Shown here: positions 52,001 to 64,000 of the stretch, one piece after another
Position numbering within the stretch: position 1 is the stretch's first letter
Layout of the letters: each line of letters begins with the position of its first letter
Made by a program: the position numbers and the translations under genes
Assembly: GCA_902729315.2 (NCBI GenBank)
Contig: LR746270.1
Location: 4,838,221-4,902,220, forward strand
Length of the DNA stretch: 64,000 nucleotides
Reading direction: 5' to 3'
Source: Spirodela intermedia
Lineage: Eukaryota > Streptophyta > Magnoliopsida > Alismatales > Araceae
The notes under the pieces: model-generated
The model's database searches: none
What the model was told of the DNA's origin: nothing
Seen by the model: only the letters and a program-made list of their open reading frames with translations

Positions 52001-55000
52001 ATTATCATGCCAATACTGAGAGAGGAACAAAATTACAGAAGCAGTAGGCCGCTAAATTCTGGCCAACAAATAACCATCTTCTCCAGCACTGAACATAGTC
52101 AGTCAACTATCCCAGGTCCCTGGTATTAACTCAAGAACATTTGACATGTCCAACATTCAAGTCAATGCCAATTCTCATGATGCGAATTGGAAAAGATTTG
52201 TTGAATGGGATCTCCAATAATGCCAATAATAAGATGGAGATAATAAAGGATATAAAACTCTGAAGAAGAAACAGGAGACAGGTCTCAATAATTTTACAAG
52301 AAAAAATAAAAATAAAAATAAAGATTTAGAAGGGTCTAACGAAAATCTATATCAAGCAGCCTCCAAAAGATTCTAAATATGCCGCAGAGGAAACCTTCGT
52401 TCTCTTTAAACCATTTAACCCCTTCCCACATTGGTACTAAAGGTCACATGCTAGTCATATTAACTGCTTAGAGACCAAGCCCCATGCTAACCACAGAACT
52501 AGCCAACTAGGCAAGATAAGTTCCTGGGTCTATGTACAAAACAAGACAAATCCAGGCCATAATTGGGCTCACCAAGTCACATTCTTGTCCATCATCTGAC
52601 ACACATGTCCGTATCCCAGGAAATCGTAATTAGCAAGGAGTCAGCAGCAGAGATCATTTTTGGTTTTCACACAAAACGTGAAGTATAATCGAAAATAAAG
52701 TGAGAAGTAAGACTATGCAATCCACCAATGGCAAAACGAATGGGTACCCTCATAACAATGAAAAACCACTGATAAAACAAAAATAAATGGTGTATTGAAA
52801 AAAATAAAAGAAAATACGATACTGTGGAAGATGTCTTGTATCTTTGGGTTAGCTATGGGAATGCCTTACCATTTAAAAATTAAATGGTTGAACAAATCCA
52901 GACTTGGAAGAATACCACAGAATTTTCCCTAACCCAGGATCTACTGGGGTGCAAATGGTTGGGCTCAACACCAGAAATAAAATGCTCTCGAGCAATGAGT
53001 AACTAAAGGTAATTTGACAAAATATTAACAATGATTTGTAAGAAAATATTAACAATGATTTGGGTTTTTTCCCTGAAGGTTGCCCAGAATAAAGGCAAAC
53101 AACAAGATTTACCTTTTTCGACTTTAAACTTCAAGATCAAGAGTACAATAAGTAACAAACAAAAGGTAGTTTACTACTTTAAACTTTTGATATAGATAAA
53201 AAAATGTAGGTTCAACAAAATAAATTAATTTGTAATATACTCTTAGGCAGAGTATCTAATGCAATAAGTCAGGAGAAAAATGATGACAATCTTTGCTTCC
53301 TATGATAGACGCATAAAACAACTTCGAAGCGAATTTAATTTATTCCACGTAAAGATACAAATATTTAACAATAAATTACCTGCATACTCCAATCTAAATG
53401 TACAGAAAACTTATACAAAACAAGAGAAACAAAGAACAAGCTAACAATCAGAATCACAAAGGACATCGTTCAATTCCACAATATTTGTAAAATAAAGTGA
53501 AAGAAGTGTGACAACCTTTGTATGGTAAAGTTAAAGACAGCAGGGAGACCATACTTAAGGATTCCCAATCTTCATTAAATATATAATCACTAAATCTGAG
53601 ACTGGGACGTCAAATATTATCTCATCCTATGGAAAAAAATGCTACCAGTTTTCCTTTCCAAATTTCAGACCTAAGCCTTTTTCCAAAAAAGGTGGGGCTT
53701 CACCTTGAGGAGCATCAAGATAGAATGACTTAGTCGTTGACTATTTTTCATTGACCACAGAGTGTTTGCTGGGATATTTGAACCCAGAAGTTAGGTAGAT
53801 AGGAGAATCGGGAATGACAATTATGGTAAGGCTGTGATAATGGTAGGATTGACCTTTGATGCACATTAGGATGCGCCAAGTCAAATAGTTGAAAGTCTTC
53901 CAAAGAAAACATATGGTTTCAAGTCGATTATGAGGATCCGAATCAGAACGAATCGATCTAAATTGTAGAAAAATTAGTACGATCCAACATTTCTCTCCAG
54001 CATCAAAATGCTTTTATGCCCGCTCTACTGTTCTTATTACCAAACGAAATGTAAAGAAGAGAATAGGCAACTTGGACAGTAATGACAAATAAATAAAAAT
54101 TGAACCGAATTATCCCCTTCCCTTCAGTACATTAAGTGTGTGGATGTTGAGATCAGATTTTTCAAAGGCTCGAGTCTGCCATTTCAAGGCAACAAGTTTA
54201 TGGTTTAGAAACGTAGCTCCACAGTTCTCACTAAGAACTAGCCAGTTCCCGAAATCTTACATGGACAGAAAACGGGAAGAATGAGTCGGCATTATCACAT
54301 CAGGGCCTTTTATGGATGGTAGTCCATGACTAAACTCTTAGGAACCTGGGCCTAAATAGGTTTAAAGGAAGTTGAATCATTTGCGTGACAGACATATGTA
54401 AGAAGCTCGCTCACTCTGAAGAAATTAGATTAATATGTTTAACAACTGTCAAGGCAAACGGCCTCGTGCAGGTAAGCTCATTCCTGATTGAGTCAGCATG
54501 GTCTGACTTGGATTTTTTTTCCTACTTCCTATCCCACTGCAATCCTGGGGCAGCCGACCTTTGTCACAACAAACAGTTCAGTTCCATAAGCAAACAACTC
54601 AGCCAACTCTACCAAATGACTGAAATTCCATTGGAAAAACAAGAAAATCATAAGATAAATCAATCAAAAAATTCATAATTAAGTCCTGAAATATAAAAGG
54701 AACGATAAAAGGGCAGCTATAATTTGAGAAAGTACGATAAGATAACAAGTAAACACACATACACTTGCAAACAGGTGACAAGCACACCAGTCCTAAATAT
54801 CAAAGGAACAATAAAAGGGCAGCTATAATTTGAGAAAGTAAGCTAAGATAAAAAGTAGACATAAATATCAAATAAGAGTGGCCTTCACAAGAATTTTTTT
54901 TATTAAAACCCCAACACAAACCGAAAATGTAGAGTGGATAACGAAAATAAAAATCCACAAAATGATGCGAGCACATAGTGCCAGCCACATTACTGAAAAA

Positions 55001-56901
55001 TGCAGACAATAAGTATTTGGGCCTATGGATTCAGACAGCATGCATCTGATCAGTTGAAAAATTGATTGCATGAGCAAAGAATCATGTTATGTTGAGATGG
55101 AAGTATGATGGGGGAATCAACTATAAAGCCGCAAAAGGAGACGTAATTGGCTAGTGCATAAGACTCAAATATATGACTTCATTTCAACAGAAAAAGTGAA
55201 ATCAAAATCAATAAAAGAAGTATAAAATAACTGGGCATCAAAGGCAAAACAAGTAGAATCAAGATAGGCAGAAATGGCATACTCTGTTAAAACTTGCAAT
55301 CAAAGAAATGGGAACCCAACCCTCTTCGTCCATGTTTTGCCGCAAGTATGTGTCTCTACATAAATTTTCCGGACTACAACAATGATGTTACAACGGGTAA
55401 ATCCTCCAGGTGATTAGAACATGAGTAAAGATGACAGAAAACAGTGGGTAAAAACAAACCTGAAGTAATAATCTATTTGCTTGGATACCATCATTGGCAA
55501 GTGCGGATCTGGTGCTGCAAAATACACCGCAGATGGGGCAACAAAGGGTATGCCCCTCATGGTTTCATGGGGAGGTGTTGGAATATAAAATACAGGTGAG
55601 GGGATCTCTGGAAATGAATACAGGTTGTCAAGGTATTACTTTGATAAAAACCATGAAAATTATCAGCATTAAGAAGATAAAGTGCTTACCGTGATATCCA
55701 ATGGGACTCCCGAAAGGACTTACACGAGGAGGGGGAGGAATAAAGGGAGCTGGAACAAGTGGTGGTGGCTGGATGAAAGGCCTTGCCATGCCCCTTGGTT
55801 GTTGCCGCTGCTGCATGTGAGCATCTCTGTTACCACTAAAAGAGCGCTGATTCCAATCATAGCCACCACGATCCTGATCACGGCGGTTCCCAAAATTATG
55901 GTGAGACCCGCCCCCACCACCGTTTCCCCTCCTGCTACTACCATGATTCCTATGATGCTCATTTCCCCCCTGCGGCTGTGGGGAGAACCCACCGCTCCTG
56001 GATCCATGATCCCAGCTACTGCTGCTCCTGTTGCTTAAGTCTCTTGTAGATGGTTCGGAGGACACCACTTTACCCTGAGATGCCTCCGCTGAAGTTGGTG
56101 ATAGCAGAGGTGGCACCGGCCTGCCGTTAGCAATCGTAACACCGCCCTTGCTAGGGATCGTGTTTCCAGAACCATTGCCACCGGCACGTTTTGTGGATTT
56201 CTGGCGTCCGTAGTTCGCAGAGATATTAGAGTTAGTGTTGTTAGAAGTGGCTTTCCCGGAAGGTGATGCAGCCATAGGTGCCTAAATGCCAAAAAATAAA
56301 ATAAGCAACGAGATGTAGGGAACGATTGAGGTGTATCAAACATCAATATCAGTCTAATTTTCCACGAAAAGAGTTTCTAGACAAACTGAATCAGAGATCG
56401 CACCAAATGCGCAGGGACCGATCCGTCAGGAAGCGCCTTCAGCGAATCAGAGGACGACGGCTTACTGAAGTTCTTGGTAGCCTCGGAGAGTGCAGGCCAG
56501 GAGACGGCCCCCATCACTGGTTCCACCTCAGTTAAACCGTTAGAAGGTGCGCTCCATGGTGACTTCTTCTCCCGTGACGGCGCAGATGCATTGCCGCTGG
56601 CCCCATGGTCCCCGCTATAGGATGACGGCGGTGGAGGTGGACTAATGGATGCATCGGACGCTCCGGCCTCTGGAGGACTGACCGAATCGACGGACCTGGG
56701 CGGGGAGGGGTCGAACTGTTCCCCCGGCGCCGCCATCCTCTCCGTCGCCGCGGCTGGGGACGACGGGCAGTCAGTGCCAGGGGTCGACTCAGGTTCTCCA
56801 CGGACGACGTGAGACCAGGGTGATGAGAGGTTGCGGTTGTTTCCACGCAACCGAGTGGAATGCGCGTCAGAGGCGGACGAGGAGTCGGCGGCGGCGGCCA
56901 T
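49097..56901 (-). CDS. LARP1: La-related protein 1 (LARP1b/c type), 6 exons with a 5.6-kb intron
   Basis: Exons (gene order) 56404-56901, 55690-56281, 55460-55607, 55283-55373, 49596-49667 and 49097-49390 encode 564 residues. The start at 56901 gives MAAAADSSSASDAHSTRLRG and leads to the family's N-terminal SSPWSHVVRGE. Next come a disordered Gly/Asn/Ser/Arg-rich stretch and a Pro-rich linker. The La motif lies at about residues 400-467: MVSKQIDYYFSPENL, RDTYLRQNMDEEGWVPIS, then VKILTDNIQFILETLRTS. The C-terminal exon starts DGKVRRRNDWMNWP. No DM15 (cap-binding) repeat is present, so it resembles Arabidopsis LARP1b/c rather than LARP1a. The family binds poly(A)/mRNA in cytoplasm and influences mRNA stability and leaf senescence. 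The intron 1 donor (TTG|GTGCGA, 56402-56403) is the weakest call; the other junctions are well supported by phase and conservation. Confidence 0.92.
50212..50330. repeat. 23-bp direct repeat containing a 12-bp palindrome
   Basis: cagatgattgtgattataat occurs at 50212 and again at 50308 (followed by cag both times). Each copy includes the perfect palindrome TGATTATAATCA. Confidence 0.85.
54682..54858. repeat. About 65-bp direct repeat with 107-bp period in LARP1 intron 4
   Basis: agtcctgaaatataaaagga at 54682 recurs as agtcctaaatatcaaaggaa at 54789, both followed by aataaaagggcagctata-type sequence and ttgagaaagta. Confidence 0.85.
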
Positions 56902-57167
56902 GCGCGCGGCGACCGGCGGAACGACGGCCGAAGACTCCCCCCGACGATTAGGGTTTGCGATCGACGCCACCAGAGCAGGAGCGCCGCAGGACAGGATGCC
57001 GGGGAGGGTGGCGGTTGCCAACGCGATTTCCTGTCAGGACTCTGCGCTGAATCAGTAGATACAGAAGCATGCGCCGCCGGAGGAGGAGAAATGGGGTCGA
57101 CCACAGACGGGATCAGCCGCTGACAGGGAGGCCGCCGCGATGGGGGGAGGGAGGACGCAGCTCCTTC

Positions 57168-57217
<50 letters not shown>

Positions 57218-57982
57218 CTCCCGTCTCTCTCTCTCTCTGCGGCCTGCGCCCCCAAAGGAAGCCTCCCGAAGGAATTCCTCTCCCCAGGCAACTAAAATAA
57301 TTCCATTCTACTAACATTAATATTGTACATCACTTTTTCCACGCTTTTTCTCTATTTTCTCCCTCCGACTTCTTCACTGTGATCAACGGTTATGGGATCT
57401 GGAATTTCCCGAAAAAGGTTTTTCTTTATATTGATGTTTCCACAAAAATAGAGGGAAAATCGACCCCTATGGCCGTAATAATGAAGCCACTCTCCGCTAA
57501 AGGACAGAAAATCATGAACGGAAACGCGAACATTACTTTAATTTTAAAAAATAACGCGAAGATATTAGATCCCGACGGAACCTGCCGACCTGCTGCGTCC
57601 CGTCCCGTTCGGGAAAAATCTCATTTTTACTAATTATGTTTACTGAAAATCATCCACGCGCTTCCCCAAACTATTTGAAAAATTGGGAATAATCTCCCTC
57701 TCTCTCTCTCTCTAACACGAGGTACTGAGTTTTTTTTTACCGATCCGAGGTAACCTAGTCGAGTCCTCGATGATGTTTAATGGGACTGTTCGCCCCATCT
57801 TTCCTCTCTCTCTCTCTCTTTCTCTCTCTCAACATCAAATTCTAAAGCGAAAAGTCGAAGGTGAAAGACAACAAAAGGTCAAAGATCATATCCGCCGTTG
57901 GTAATAAACAGACGAAGGAGAGAGAAAGAACATGGGGGGAGGGACTCCTGGGAGCAGCTGACCTAAGAGAGGAGCGCCGTCC
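56902..57982. other. LARP1 promoter/leader and TRAPPC2L 3' flank
   Basis: GC-rich leader on the LARP1 side with a CT tract at 57170-57213, then AT-rich DNA with short CT tracts near 57697-57712 and 57806-57830. No additional gene. Confidence 0.55.
57170..57213. repeat. (CT)n microsatellite upstream of LARP1
   Basis: Reads as GA on the LARP1 sense strand, about 270 bp upstream of the start codon. Confidence 0.95.
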
Positions 57983-60888
57983 TCATGCGGGGAGGGTGGA
58001 ACCGAAGGATCTGACGATGGCACCGACTCTCTCCACAAATGTCCTGGTCGTAATCTTCTTCCCGGGAACATGGAAGGGGTTCGACACAGCGTCCATATAC
58101 GCCGCATGAAACCTCCTGAAGAACTGGACGGGTGAAGGACGGCGGACTCCATTAATGGAATTTTTTTTTAAAAAATGGGTTCCTTTAACTGGGCACTGTT
58201 CTTCATGATGAACACGAACACCAAAAAAGGAAATATAAAACTGCGGCGTGATTAGGGCTTACATTTCTGGCATCTGCATCTCGGACATCCAGATCCGTCG
58301 TGACCAGAATGAACTTCACCTTCGTGTTGGTCAGGTACCCATACCTGCAGGAGGATGGAGGGAGCGCAAGAAGGTGAGAAAAGGTAGCATTTTTGGGCCG
58401 GAACAGGGAGGAAAGGGGTCTTACACTTTATAATTCTCAGCCGGATAGAGAAGGCCGAGGAATGGCTCATTCAGTGTCGGCCCACTTTTCTTGGGATTAT
58501 TCACTGGCGAATGCAAGAACATGAGATTATGAGAAGGATTCGGTCAGGGTCTCAGAGGAACCAGGAGAAAGATGATCGGCACAAAACGACCAGGCATCTG
58601 AGATGGCACAGAAAATGCCTGCCTGCCGAGAAGAATATTATATTAGAATAACTAAAGAACAAGTAGAAGCACAGTAACACGGAGAGTGTAGACGTTGCCC
58701 AATTCTCTGTGGAAATGGAACTGCCCAAGGCTACTATTTCAGACGGGTCGAGCCACAGGGACTCGTAAGCTAGATAAAAAGAATGTCACTATGTTAAGCT
58801 AACTCATAAGGTGAAAAAAATGATGGGATTGTGACGAAAAAAAATATGGGTGAGCGCCACACCAAGTATCAGATATGGAACACCACAAAAAAAAAAAGGG
58901 TTACATGACAAAAAGTTAAGAACTGAACCATTCTGAGCAATTCTAGCAACATAGACTGAATAATTTCCAGGCAACAAGCCTTAAAATGAAAGTAGATGAA
59001 AGTACAAGTAGTCTGTTTGCAACAAGACAGACTCACTTCAAAACATGACAAGCACTTCAACAACTATGCGATCTTTCCATAGCTACAACTTTGGTGCCGT
59101 ATAGATTATACCACTGCAGCCTCAAGTGAGAAAATTATTATTTCGTTTCTCCCACCATCAAGTAGCCAGAGAGTTTTCCATTTCATGAGGCCACAGATGA
59201 CTATCTAGAGGGCATGAACAAAGCCACATTGGTATCTAGCATCTCTCTTTGGTAGTACATTCTCAAGGATGATGTAGAGAAATTTTTTGTCGACATTGCG
59301 TACTTCCTGGTAGTCTTGCACCCATGACAGCTAGACCACGCCATTTAGTTTTCTAGGAATGATCTAAAAATGTCTACGACAGCAAGACAAGACTGCTGTG
59401 GTCTGGCATTAAGCGAGCGCCATGGGTAATTGGATAACTCAATGTTGCTCTCACACTTATTGAAGGAATCCCCATAAAGGACCAGCAATTGGGGGAAGGA
59501 AGCAAGCTCATGATACAAAAGTTCAGTGAGCGATAACAACACGTCAGTCAGTCACTTGCGATGTAATGCTACAGAACATGCAATGGTACACAAGTTATCA
59601 TTACTTACTTTATGTTCTTCTATTGTGCCAACTGATGATCTTATGCGTCACCCTTTGGAGGATACTGTTTAAATCACCGAGTTATTTTGGCACCCAGGAC
59701 AACATACAGTTGGTATTCACCAACACATGAGAAGAAGGGGAGATGATCGGAAGAGTACAGGAGACCATGAGATCAATGCTGTGCCTAGAGCGAGCATGCA
59801 ATGAATCCTCTGGGCATTCTTGCTTGGAAACTGTTATGATGAACATATGCTATTCAATGCTGATTCTACATGTGCAGAAATCCAGTGATGTCGCGGGAAT
59901 AATGAGCATCTTGTGCAATATGAAGGTAGGAATATCAGGTACATATTAAGGTTAACCTATCAACAGAGCAAAGTTTTCTGCACTCTACATAATATAGTAT
60001 GAAACTTCAATAAAGAGGCTGTATTCCTGCTTCCGAGAAATGCATGGGTCAAATTATTTTTTCCTTAGATTCATTTGACATTCCTTAGATACAAATTTTC
60101 ATTTTTTATTTTTTTGTGTGTTCCGACTTTATGATAAGGCACAGTAGCAGGTTTCAACTCCACCTTCACAAGTCCTTTTTCAACCAAGTGAACCTTATAT
60201 TCTGAGAAATGGAGTACCTATTCCCATCGTCAAATCTCTATTTTGTCACAGATGAAGCCATGTGATTCTGCCTTACTCATTTTCCGTCATTGATAGAGGT
60301 TGATATCAGCCAATTCGCAGACAGAGATGATTTTATCAGCTCGTTTCATAAAACTTCAGCCTGGATTCACTAATACGATATATTTCACGAAATTTTTAGG
60401 ATCAATACCTTCAAGCGTACGACAGCGTCATCCCTAAGTGTGAAAGAAAAGCATGGCTCGAAAATTATGATTCGGTGTAAAACGTCAATTGAGAAAATGA
60501 AAATCAGAAATATCCATGAATATCCGGAAAACACGGTACAAGCAGAGGAAAAAAATAGGTTGTTTATGGGATCATGTGGGATTGATATTCACCGGCTGCG
60601 TGGAAGTTAGCATAAACCGAAAGGGAAAGGGGAGAAGCTCGCCGAACCTCTCTCCTCAACGACATCGAGGGAGCAGTGGACGATGTGGTGGAATTTCAGC
60701 GCGTCATCCCCATCCGTGAAGCTCTGCAGGTACAGCGGGTTGTTCTGAAGTGCACAGAGAGCAGAGACAAGGTATAATCAGATCGGTGCCCAGGAAGCCC
60801 CTGGCTACAGAGGGGTAGAGTAAACATTGAAGCTCCGCGCGAATTCAAGTCGTACCTGTTGGCCGACGACGGCAACGCAGACGATCAT
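57983..60888 (-). CDS. TRAPPC2L: Trafficking protein particle complex subunit 2-like (TRAPPC2L / Tca17-type)
   Basis: Exons (gene order) 60856-60888, 60648-60744, 58425-58503, 58263-58344 and 57983-58123 encode 143 residues, the family length. The protein starts MIVCVAVVGQQNNPLYLQSF and carries the longin/sedlin-like fold markers FTDGDDALKFHHIVHCSLDV, PTLNEPFLGLLYPAENYKV, YGYLTNTKVKFILVTTDLDV and FFRRFHAAYMDAVSNPFHV. It is a small adaptor of TRAPP tethering complexes acting in ER-Golgi and Golgi traffic. All introns are GT-AG; intron 2 is 2.1 kb (58504-60647) and shows no other gene. The first exon is only 33 nt, found by phase and homology; the acceptor and donor sites agree. Confidence 0.93.
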
Positions 60889-63542
60889 GGTGGCCGTTAG
60901 CGTCAGACGGCCTGCATCCGTCGCCCCTGCACCTTGCCGGAGTCGGCGACGGAGGTCCCTCCCTTCGTCTTCGTATCCCAGACGAGCAAAATGGACCGCC
61001 TTTCCAATCATTAACCTCTCATCTGGGCCCTAAATCATAAAACTACTCCGGCCCCAAAGCCCAAAGTAACTTTTAATAGCAATATCCAAGGCAACAATAA
61101 CAAATAAATAAATAATTCAAACATCCTTCCACATATGAAAATTTTCATCACACATCGTATCCTAAAAAATTTAAATAAACTTCATCTCCCTTACCCCATC
61201 TCATAATGGCACCTTATAACCTTATTTACCAAAATTTATAGACAAATATATTACTCTTTGTATCTAATGCTTTTGGAAATTTTCTATTCATACAATGTTC
61301 AGCATATAACTATAGTTCTATATTCGAATATCTAGGTGAATTAAGGCATGATAAAATTTTTAAATGTTTTTTTTATTAACACCATGGTAAACAAGATGTT
61401 TGAGCATTTCTCAACCGAAAAAGGACCAAAATGTGGAATTTGGTAGACATGGAGGATGCCCTATGTTAGCTAATCTAATCTTCTATGTGCATGTTCATTG
61501 CGTATGTAGTGTTGTGTTAGAATGTGTGCATGTTGTATCTCTAGGGTTCATATGTGTCTCCCATGAACATGGCCCTCTATCCTAATGATGTCATCTCACT
61601 TAGGTCATGTGAACCTCTTGTGCTCAATGTATGATGGTGTACACTTCCTAAACAAGTATGCCCCCTGCAATGTGCTCCACTTGCATGCATGTGCGCATGC
61701 TTCATGTGAGTAGCAAGGTTCTACGCACTTCTTATAAATAAAGTAGATATCTCATAAAAAATTGAAATCATACATTGAAATACTTTTAAACATAAAAAAA
61801 TAATTTAAAAAAACTTTATAAAACTTCTCTATGTTGTTTACTATTGATATCATTTCTTTCTCTTCTCCATATTACGTTCCTTTTTAGCCACCATAGCATA
61901 TTAATTGGAACCAATTATGACTAAATAATTTATCAAATATATATTTAAACCCTCCTCATGGCTCAATAATAAGAAATTCACAAGTATTGCAATTGATAGT
62001 CAGATAAGTATTGACTTGAAAAGAAGTGAAGGTAAATCAGTTCTTTTGAATCCCTTATTGAAGTATGATTTCATATCAATGTGTGGAACTAAGAATTTTA
62101 GAAGTTTGGCTCACTTGGATTACTTTACTATGAATCATGTCAATTGAGTTCCACTAACCTTTGTTAACATATTAATTAAATACAAAGGATTCAACTAGCC
62201 TCACACTAAACTTAATAGCTCTAGGTGACTAAAAGTGTTTCTCTTACACACTTGCTCTAGAGGGTCAACTAGATTAGTGCCCTACTAATATTACTATTCT
62301 AGATTTAAGATTTTAGGTTGGCTTATATACTATAAGCATTTAAACAAAACAAAATAACACATAAGTGTAGCTTATGATGGTAGGAATTTGAAGGTTTAGA
62401 GAGGTATGTAAGCTTTTTTGGAGGACATGTACTTGAATGTTGGAGAGAGAGTGCAAAAATGAGTAGAATTGTTAAATCCTTTTGTCTAGAATTAGGAAAG
62501 AAACTATGCATTTGATTTATTTGTTATTAGAGTCACATAAGTAACAAAAAACTTAATCTCATCATTTTCTCTTGTAATATTAGTTTGTTTTCTTTTGTCA
62601 TTAATTGGCTTCAAAATGAATGCACTTTTTACAAAAATTACATTATATTATCTTAGAATCTTCTTCTATAATATTTACATACTATTTTGTCTTCTTCAAA
62701 TAATAGATTTCAATATATTTCTTACAAAATGAAAATTATATTTGATTTATCATAACTTCTTCCATGGCCTTGACTTCAATAAGACATTCTACCCTAATTT
62801 CTCTTATCATGTCACTCATTGGAAGTGACATCATTATTTTTTCATTTCATGTGATTATAACTTTAAATTGAAATGTCTATTCTAGAGAGTTTTTTATAGA
62901 CTTATTCATTATTTATTCATATGCTAATAAAGAGTCTATTGATTCATTTTGAGTGTAAATAGATTCCTCAATAGCTATAACAAATTTTGATAGAAGACTT
63001 ACCGATGTTTTCTTAAGAATTTATTTATCATATATTCTCATCTAATCAAGAATTAATCAAAATGCAATAAAAAAAACCTCAAATATATTCACCAACTTTA
63101 ATAAACAGAGTTCCAAATTACTTGTAAAGAGTTTGAAATTTAATGATTGTAACCTTATTATCCCCATAACATTAATCTCTCAAAAATTTCTAAGTTTCTA
63201 AAAACCTCATGGTATTAGCAATCAAAAGGAAAAGAACCACTAATATAGCTTTTTCTAATACTAAAAATATTTTCACATCTTTCTTTTGAAGTTCCTTAAG
63301 ATCCTGTCTACTGCTAATAATGCTTCAAAATTCATATTTATTTCTATTTAAATAGAGTATAGAGGTATATAGGTTTTCATTTGGCATACTTGTAGTAAAT
63401 AGAGTTACCTCTTCTCAAAAAAATTCACATAGATATTTCTATGAAAAAACAATTTCATAGTATTAGTCAATCTCATTCTTGTAACTTTATTCTTGTGGTT
63501 GTGATATCCACAATACTAAACAACTCATATATTGAACTTAAT
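60889..63542. other. Upstream region of TRAPPC2L and AT-rich, probably transposon-derived DNA
   Basis: Bases 60889-61060 are the TRAPPC2L upstream region. From 61060 rightward the DNA becomes strongly AT-rich with no gene. On the - strand it would be the internal part of the decayed element described next, but no gag or pol motif is readable. Confidence 0.4.
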
Positions 63543-64000
63543 GTTTTGATACCACTTTAGGAAAATAAGTTCAAATTAAAGAAAAATATTTCTATATTTA
63601 AGAGAGAAAAATGGGCTGAAATACATGAGAAAGAGGTTTCATGGCATAAAAAGAGTTTTAAACATAAAATATCTTGAGCTATTTACAATAGAGGAGAGAG
63701 ATAATTTTTTCAAGAGATGGCTCTCCATGGTAGATCTAGTTGTCCTATATAATATCTCAAATATAAGGGATGATTTTCAGTGTATCCGATGAGGAAAAAA
63801 AGACGATCTCTTTTTTTAAGATGGTGGTGCAACATGTACATGTTACTACACCCTTAAGTTTTCCCTTTGTTCTTCCTTTCAGAATAGGATCTACGATTTT
63901 GACATTGTCCATAATGTTGGCCCTTACGTGAATCAAACCTTTGTTATTAGTTAACACAAAAATTGAGATGCATTTATTAATTTTGTCTTTATTTTATTGC
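63543..64000 (-). mobile_element. Possible decayed Ty1/copia-type LTR end and primer-binding site
   Basis: On the - strand a sequence TGGTATCAAAAC (63554-63543) resembles the initiator-Met tRNA primer-binding site TGGTATCAGAGC with two differences. It is preceded (63555-64000) by a T-rich, LTR-like stretch ending in tattttcctaaag. Internal sequence would run leftward. There is no readable polyprotein and the right boundary is outside the window, so this is a tentative call. Confidence 0.35.

Larger units (their letters stand above)
49668..55282 (-). other. LARP1 intron 4 (5.6 kb)
   Basis: AT-rich, splits the La motif between ...LIASFNR and VKILTDN. It contains short direct repeats (50212/50308; 54682/54789) and a stretch at about 50096-50183 that resembles the preceding La-motif exon. 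No intact gene seen on either strand. Confidence 0.75.

Noticed and set aside
56902-57021. LARP1 start upstream of 56901
   Set aside because: The open frame continues to 57021 but has no ATG there (TTG). The first ATG is at 56901 and fits the family.

Overview
This window is nuclear DNA of a flowering plant. The evidence is multi-exon genes with GC-rich exons and AT-rich introns, together with plant-specific families: a plant synaptotagmin, a ROP GTPase, a GH35 beta-galactosidase with a lectin tail, a DYW-type PPR protein, an F-group bZIP and peroxisomal hydroxypyruvate reductase. The strong GC contrast between exons and introns would suit a monocot or a similarly GC-heterogeneous lineage, but I cannot name the species. 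Long (CT)n/(GA)n microsatellites are everywhere.

Layout, left to right. The 3' part of a DUF632 (NRG2/REL2-type) gene (+, 1-1046) converges on a 12-exon synaptotagmin SYT1 gene (-, 1393-8469). A head-to-head spacer with a TATA box leads to a small proline-rich protein carrying an Edc1/PNRC-like decapping motif (+, 10415-11101). It is followed on the + strand by a 19-exon beta-galactosidase (12891-18829), a ROP/RAC GTPase (20935-24051) and a ubiquitin-conjugating enzyme (25546-26431). Next come, on the - strand, a zinc-sensor F-bZIP (28759-29574), hydroxypyruvate reductase HPR1 (30357-32867) and a DUF761-like membrane protein (33866-34402). The last of these is divergent from an intronless DYW PPR gene (+, 34971-37037), which is followed by a plastid-type NiCoT nickel/cobalt transporter (+, 37483-40230). 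That gene converges tightly on a GDSL lipase (-, 40557-42778). The right third is all on the - strand: MED4 (46299-47591), LARP1-type La protein (49097-56901) with a 5.6-kb intron, and TRAPPC2L (57983-60888). The last 3 kb are AT-rich and hold what looks like a decayed Ty1/copia element.

The genes are a normal mixture of plant housekeeping and regulatory functions and do not form an evident pathway cluster. The unusual material is in RNA processing. Five of the 65 introns I could resolve by reading frame have GC rather than GT donors, three of them in HPR1. In HPR1 the peroxisomal targeting signal sits on a 23-nt last exon reached only through a GC-AG intron, and failure to splice it gives a protein without the signal. 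Seven introns carry a CT microsatellite starting within about 15 nt of the donor. Two introns (DUF632, beta-galactosidase) are multiples of three without stops, so retention would insert residues in frame. Several introns and spacers hold minisatellites, the clearest being a perfect-period 126-bp triplication at 48064-48441.

Exon boundaries were set by hand from splice sites, reading phase and recalled family sequence. UTR ends and transcription starts are not resolved. No tRNA, rRNA or CRISPR array was seen.
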